A stretch of 6,572 nucleotides of DNA, taken from 2-02-FULL-66-22 sp964576535. GTDB lineage: Bacteria > Methylomirabilota > Methylomirabilia > Methylomirabilales > 2-02-FULL-66-22. Of this stretch, positions 4,069 to 6,572 are shown piece after piece. The notes beneath the pieces are model-generated. The model was given only the letters and a program-made list of their open reading frames with translations. It searched no databases and was not told the origin of the DNA. Positions within the stretch are counted from its first letter, which is position 1. Each line of letters opens with the position of its first letter. The position numbers and the translations under genes are program-made. Where the stretch lies: NCBI GenBank assembly GCA_964576535.1, contig CAZNWB010000152.1, positions 1 through 6,572 on the forward strand, in the 5' to 3' direction.

Positions 4069-6572
4069 ATGGAGCTGGAAGCTGATGCCCTGGAGTATCG
4101 TCGCCGACATCGCGGCCTCATCGGGGTAGAGAGCAAGGTCCCGGTCAAGGACCGACGCACCCTCAGCCTGGTGTATACCCCCGGGGTCGCGGAGCCGTGC
4201 ATGGAGATCTTCCGCGATCCCAAGACCTCTTTCGAGTACACGTGCCGGGGGAATACCGTCGCGCTGATCACGGACGGCTCGGCCATCTTCGGCCTGGGCG
4301 ATGTCGGGCCGGAGGCGGCGCTGCCTGCCATGGAGGGCAAGTCGGTCATCTTCAAGACCTTTGCCGGGATCGACGCCCTGCCCATGTGCCTCCGGGCCGA
4401 GGGCCTTTACGAGATGATCCAGGCGGTGACGATGCTGGCACCCACGTTTGGCGCGTTCTGCCTGGAGGACATCGTCTCCCCCCGCTGCTTCTCCCTGGAA
4501 GATCACCTGCAGCGCGCCGTGAACGTCCCGGTCTTTCACAACCACGCCCACGGGGCGGGGGTGATGGTGCTGGCCGGGCTCAAGAATGCCCTCCCATTGG
4601 TGAGCAAGCGCCTGGAGGACGCGCGGATCGTCATCAACGGGGCGGGCTCGGCGGCCCTGGGGGTCGCGCGGCTCCTGGTGGCAGCCGGGGCGCGGCGGCT
4701 TATCGTGTGCGACCGGGCCGGGACGCTCCACAAGTACCGGGCGTCCCACATGAACTGGGTCAAGTCGGAGATTGCCCGACAGACCAACCCGGAGAATCTC
4801 ACCGGATCGCTCAGCGACGCGCTCAAGGGCGCCGACGTCCTCATCGGTCTCTCGGCCGCCAACGCCGTCAGTCCCGAGATGGTGGCCAGCATGGCCCCCG
4901 ACGCCATCGTCTTTGCCCTGGCGGTTCCCACGCCGGAGATCCTGCCGGCCGATGCCAAGCGGGCCGGCGCCAGGATCGTGGCCACCGGACGATCGGACTT
5001 CCCCAATCAACTGGACATCGCCCTGGTGTTCCCCGGGGTGCTGCGCGGCCTCCTGGACGTGCAGGCGCGCAACGTCACCACGGCAATGCTGCTGGAGGCG
5101 GCGGCGGCGCTGGCCGGGTGCGTGCCCGAGGCGGATCGCAGCCCCGACCGGATCGCGCCCCCCATCTTCGACTTCCAGGTGGCGCCCATGATCGCCGCCG
5201 CGGTGGCCAGGGTCGCCATGGCCACGGGCGAGGCCCGGAAGCAGGTGGAGCCCAAGGAGATCGTGGACCGCACACTGCGCTTCATCTACGAGGGGAGCAT
5301 CCCGGTGGAGCCGCGGGTGCCGGGCAAGACGTTGAGCCTGAAGGAAGAGGCGCTGGAGCTGCACCGGCGCTTCCGCGGGAAACTCCAGGTCATCAGCAAG
5401 GTGCCGATCCGCGACGCCCACATCCTCAACCTGCTCTACCTGCCGCCGAGCGCCGCCATCCCCGCCAAGGCCATCCTGGAGGATCCCAGCAAGGTGTTCG
5501 ACCTCACGGCCAAGGGGAACCTGGTGGCCGTGGTCTCCGACGGCAGCGCGGTCCTGGGCTTGGGCAACATCGGCGCCCGGGCGGCCATGCCCGTGATGGA
5601 AGGGAAGGCCGTCCTGTTCAAGACCTTCGGCGGGGTGGAGGCCTTCCCGATCTGCATCGCGACCCAGGACCAGGACGAAATCGTGGCGGTGACCCGAGCC
5701 ATCGCCCCCGTCTTCGGCGGCATCAATCTGGAGGACATCTCGGCCCCGCGCTGTTTCTACATCGAGGATCAACTCAAAAAAGTGACGGACATTCCCATCT
5801 TCCACGATGACCAGCACGGGACGGCCGTGGTGGTGTCGGCCGGTCTCATCAATGCCCTCAAGCTCACGGGCCGCACCTTTGAGTCCACCCGCGTCCTGAT
5901 CAACGGGACCGGGGCCTCCGGCATCGCCGTGGCCAAGATGCTCCTGGGGATGGGGATCGCCGACGTCATCCTGTGCGATACCAAGGGGGCCGTCTACGAG
6001 GGGCGGTCGGAGGGGATGAACTGGGCCAAGGAGGAGATGGGCCGCCTCACCAACAAGGAGCGGGTGAAAGGGAAATTGGCCGACGCCCTGAAGGGGGTTG
6101 ATGTGTTCGTCGGCCTGTCGGGTGCGAAGCTGGTGACCACGGAGATGGTACGGAGCATGGCCGCCAACTCCATCGTCTTCGCCATGGCCAATCCCGTCCC
6201 CGAGATCCTGCCGGACGAGGCCCGCGCGGGAGGCGCCGCCATCGTGGCGACCGGGCGCTCGGACTTCGAGAACCAGGTGAACAACTCCCTGGGCTTCCCG
6301 GGGATCTTCCGCGGGGCCCTGGACGTGCGGGCCCGGGACATCAACCAGGCGATGAAGGCGGCCGCGGCCGAGGCGATCGCGGGTCTGATCACCAACAAGG
6401 AGCTGCGCCCCGACTACATCATCCCCCACATGCTGGACTTCCGGGTGCCGGTGGCCGTGGCCAAGGCGGTGGCGACAGCCGCCATGCAGACCGGCGTGGC
6501 GCGCCTCAGCGTGGATCCCGAGGTCGTGGCGGAGAACGCCCGGGCGTTCATCTACGAGGGGAAGCTCGGGCT
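4069..6572 (+). CDS. Tandem (double) malic enzyme, two full malic enzyme modules in one chain; 3' end beyond window
   Basis: Malic enzyme converts malate to pyruvate, CO2 and NAD(P)H. The frame is continuous for 834 codons with no stop. Module 1 (about 5-415): YTPGVAEPC with Tyr36; MEGK, Lys91; LED, Glu133/Asp134; Rossmann GAGSAALG 191-198; AVPTPEI; ATGRSDFPNQ. Module 2 (about 427-834): Tyr457 in YLPPSAAIP; Lys513; Glu555/Asp556; HDDQHGTA with Asp580/Asp581; GTGASG 613-618; ANPVPEI with Asn708; NQVNN 735-739. Each module alone is the size of a small bacterial malic enzyme. Module 1 has HNHAHGAG in place of HDDQHGTA, Val286 for Asn and Asp316-Ile317 for Asn-Asn. Module 2's Tyr loop is rewritten and one residue longer. 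The start at ATG 4069 has GGGAG 6 bp upstream (4058-4062); ATG 4063 abuts it and ATG 3982 lacks a site. A further C-terminal domain, such as the phosphotransacetylase domain of MaeB, cannot be excluded. Confidence 0.95.
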   Translation, partial: MELEADALEYRRRHRGLIGVESKVPVKDRRTLSLVYTPGVAEPCMEIFRDPKTSFEYTCRGNTVALITDGSAIFGLGDVGPEAALPAMEGKSVIFKTFAGIDALPMCLRAEGLYEMIQAVTMLAPTFGAFCLEDIVSPRCFSLEDHLQRAVNVPVFHNHAHGAGVMVLAGLKNALPLVSKRLEDARIVINGAGSAALGVARLLVAAGARRLIVCDRAGTLHKYRASHMNWVKSEIARQTNPENLTGSLSDALKGADVLIGLSAANAVSPEMVASMAPDAIVFALAVPTPEILPADAKRAGARIVATGRSDFPNQLDIALVFPGVLRGLLDVQARNVTTAMLLEAAAALAGCVPEADRSPDRIAPPIFDFQVAPMIAAAVARVAMATGEARKQVEPKEIVDRTLRFIYEGSIPVEPRVPGKTLSLKEEALELHRRFRGKLQVISKVPIRDAHILNLLYLPPSAAIPAKAILEDPSKVFDLTAKGNLVAVVSDGSAVLGLGNIGARAAMPVMEGKAVLFKTFGGVEAFPICIATQDQDEIVAVTRAIAPVFGGINLEDISAPRCFYIEDQLKKVTDIPIFHDDQHGTAVVVSAGLINALKLTGRTFESTRVLINGTGASGIAVAKMLLGMGIADVILCDTKGAVYEGRSEGMNWAKEEMGRLTNKERVKGKLADALKGVDVFVGLSGAKLVTTEMVRSMAANSIVFAMANPVPEILPDEARAGGAAIVATGRSDFENQVNNSLGFPGIFRGALDVRARDINQAMKAAAAEAIAGLITNKELRPDYIIPHMLDFRVPVAVAKAVATAAMQTGVARLSVDPEVVAENARAFIYEGKLG

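Noticed and set aside
4197..5810. 537-codon + strand frame overlapping the malic enzyme
   Set aside because: Out-of-frame shadow; low-complexity Gly/Arg/Pro translation, no homology, and the overlapping frame is clearly the real gene.
3796..6429. Very long minus-strand open frame (877 codons) opposite the malic enzyme
   Set aside because: It is the antisense shadow of a GC-rich gene: its product is Gly/His/Asp/Arg-rich with no domain, while the + strand frame has every malic enzyme motif twice. It also has no ribosome binding site.

Overview
The window is high in G+C (roughly two thirds by eye) and all recognisable genes lie on the + strand. It looks like part of a scaffold from an uncultured bacterium: a run of exactly 100 N (2118-2217) marks a scaffold join, and the intergenic spaces are long and rich in short-period repeats. 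The gene content (sigma-54 activator, AcuA-type acetyltransferase, universal stress protein, malic enzyme) and base composition would suit a lineage such as NC10/Rokubacteria or a deltaproteobacterial relative. Nothing in the window fixes the phylum.

Layout: (1) 3-479, C-terminal end of a sigma-54-dependent AAA+ activator with a Fis-type helix-turn-helix. (2) 480-942, intergenic, with a five-unit 8-bp CGAACNNN array and a near-ideal sigma-54 (-24/-12) promoter at 839-854. (3) 943-1608, an AcuA-like GNAT protein acetyltransferase, then a universal stress protein (1645 into the N gap), probably one operon. (4) 2438-2788, a small soluble protein of unknown function, and 2897-3136, a small Cys-rich protein with a strong ribosome binding site and an upstream sigma-54-like element. 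(5) 3137-4068, gene-poor: a 115-bp nested palindrome built on an 8-bp GGCAANNN period, a strong intrinsic terminator acting on the minus strand, a possible short minus-strand transcript, and a mosaic of hairpin repeats (3501-3706). A second sigma-54-like promoter lies at 3937-3952. (6) 4069 to the window end, one open frame of at least 834 codons encoding two complete malic enzyme modules in tandem.

The most interesting object is the double malic enzyme. The two modules align with a constant offset of about 422 residues and have lost different parts of the active site. Module 1 keeps the catalytic Tyr loop but has replaced a metal-binding Asp and the substrate Asn residues. Module 2 keeps the metal, nucleotide and substrate residues but has an altered Tyr loop. 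This suggests a covalent pseudo-dimer with one composite, or one active and one regulatory, site.

Working model (inference): the regulator, sigma-54-type sites upstream of acuA, the Cys-rich gene and the malic enzyme, and the AcuA function (known in Bacillus to acetylate acetyl-CoA synthetase) suggest a module controlling acetate/C4-acid metabolism at the acetyl-CoA/pyruvate/malate node.
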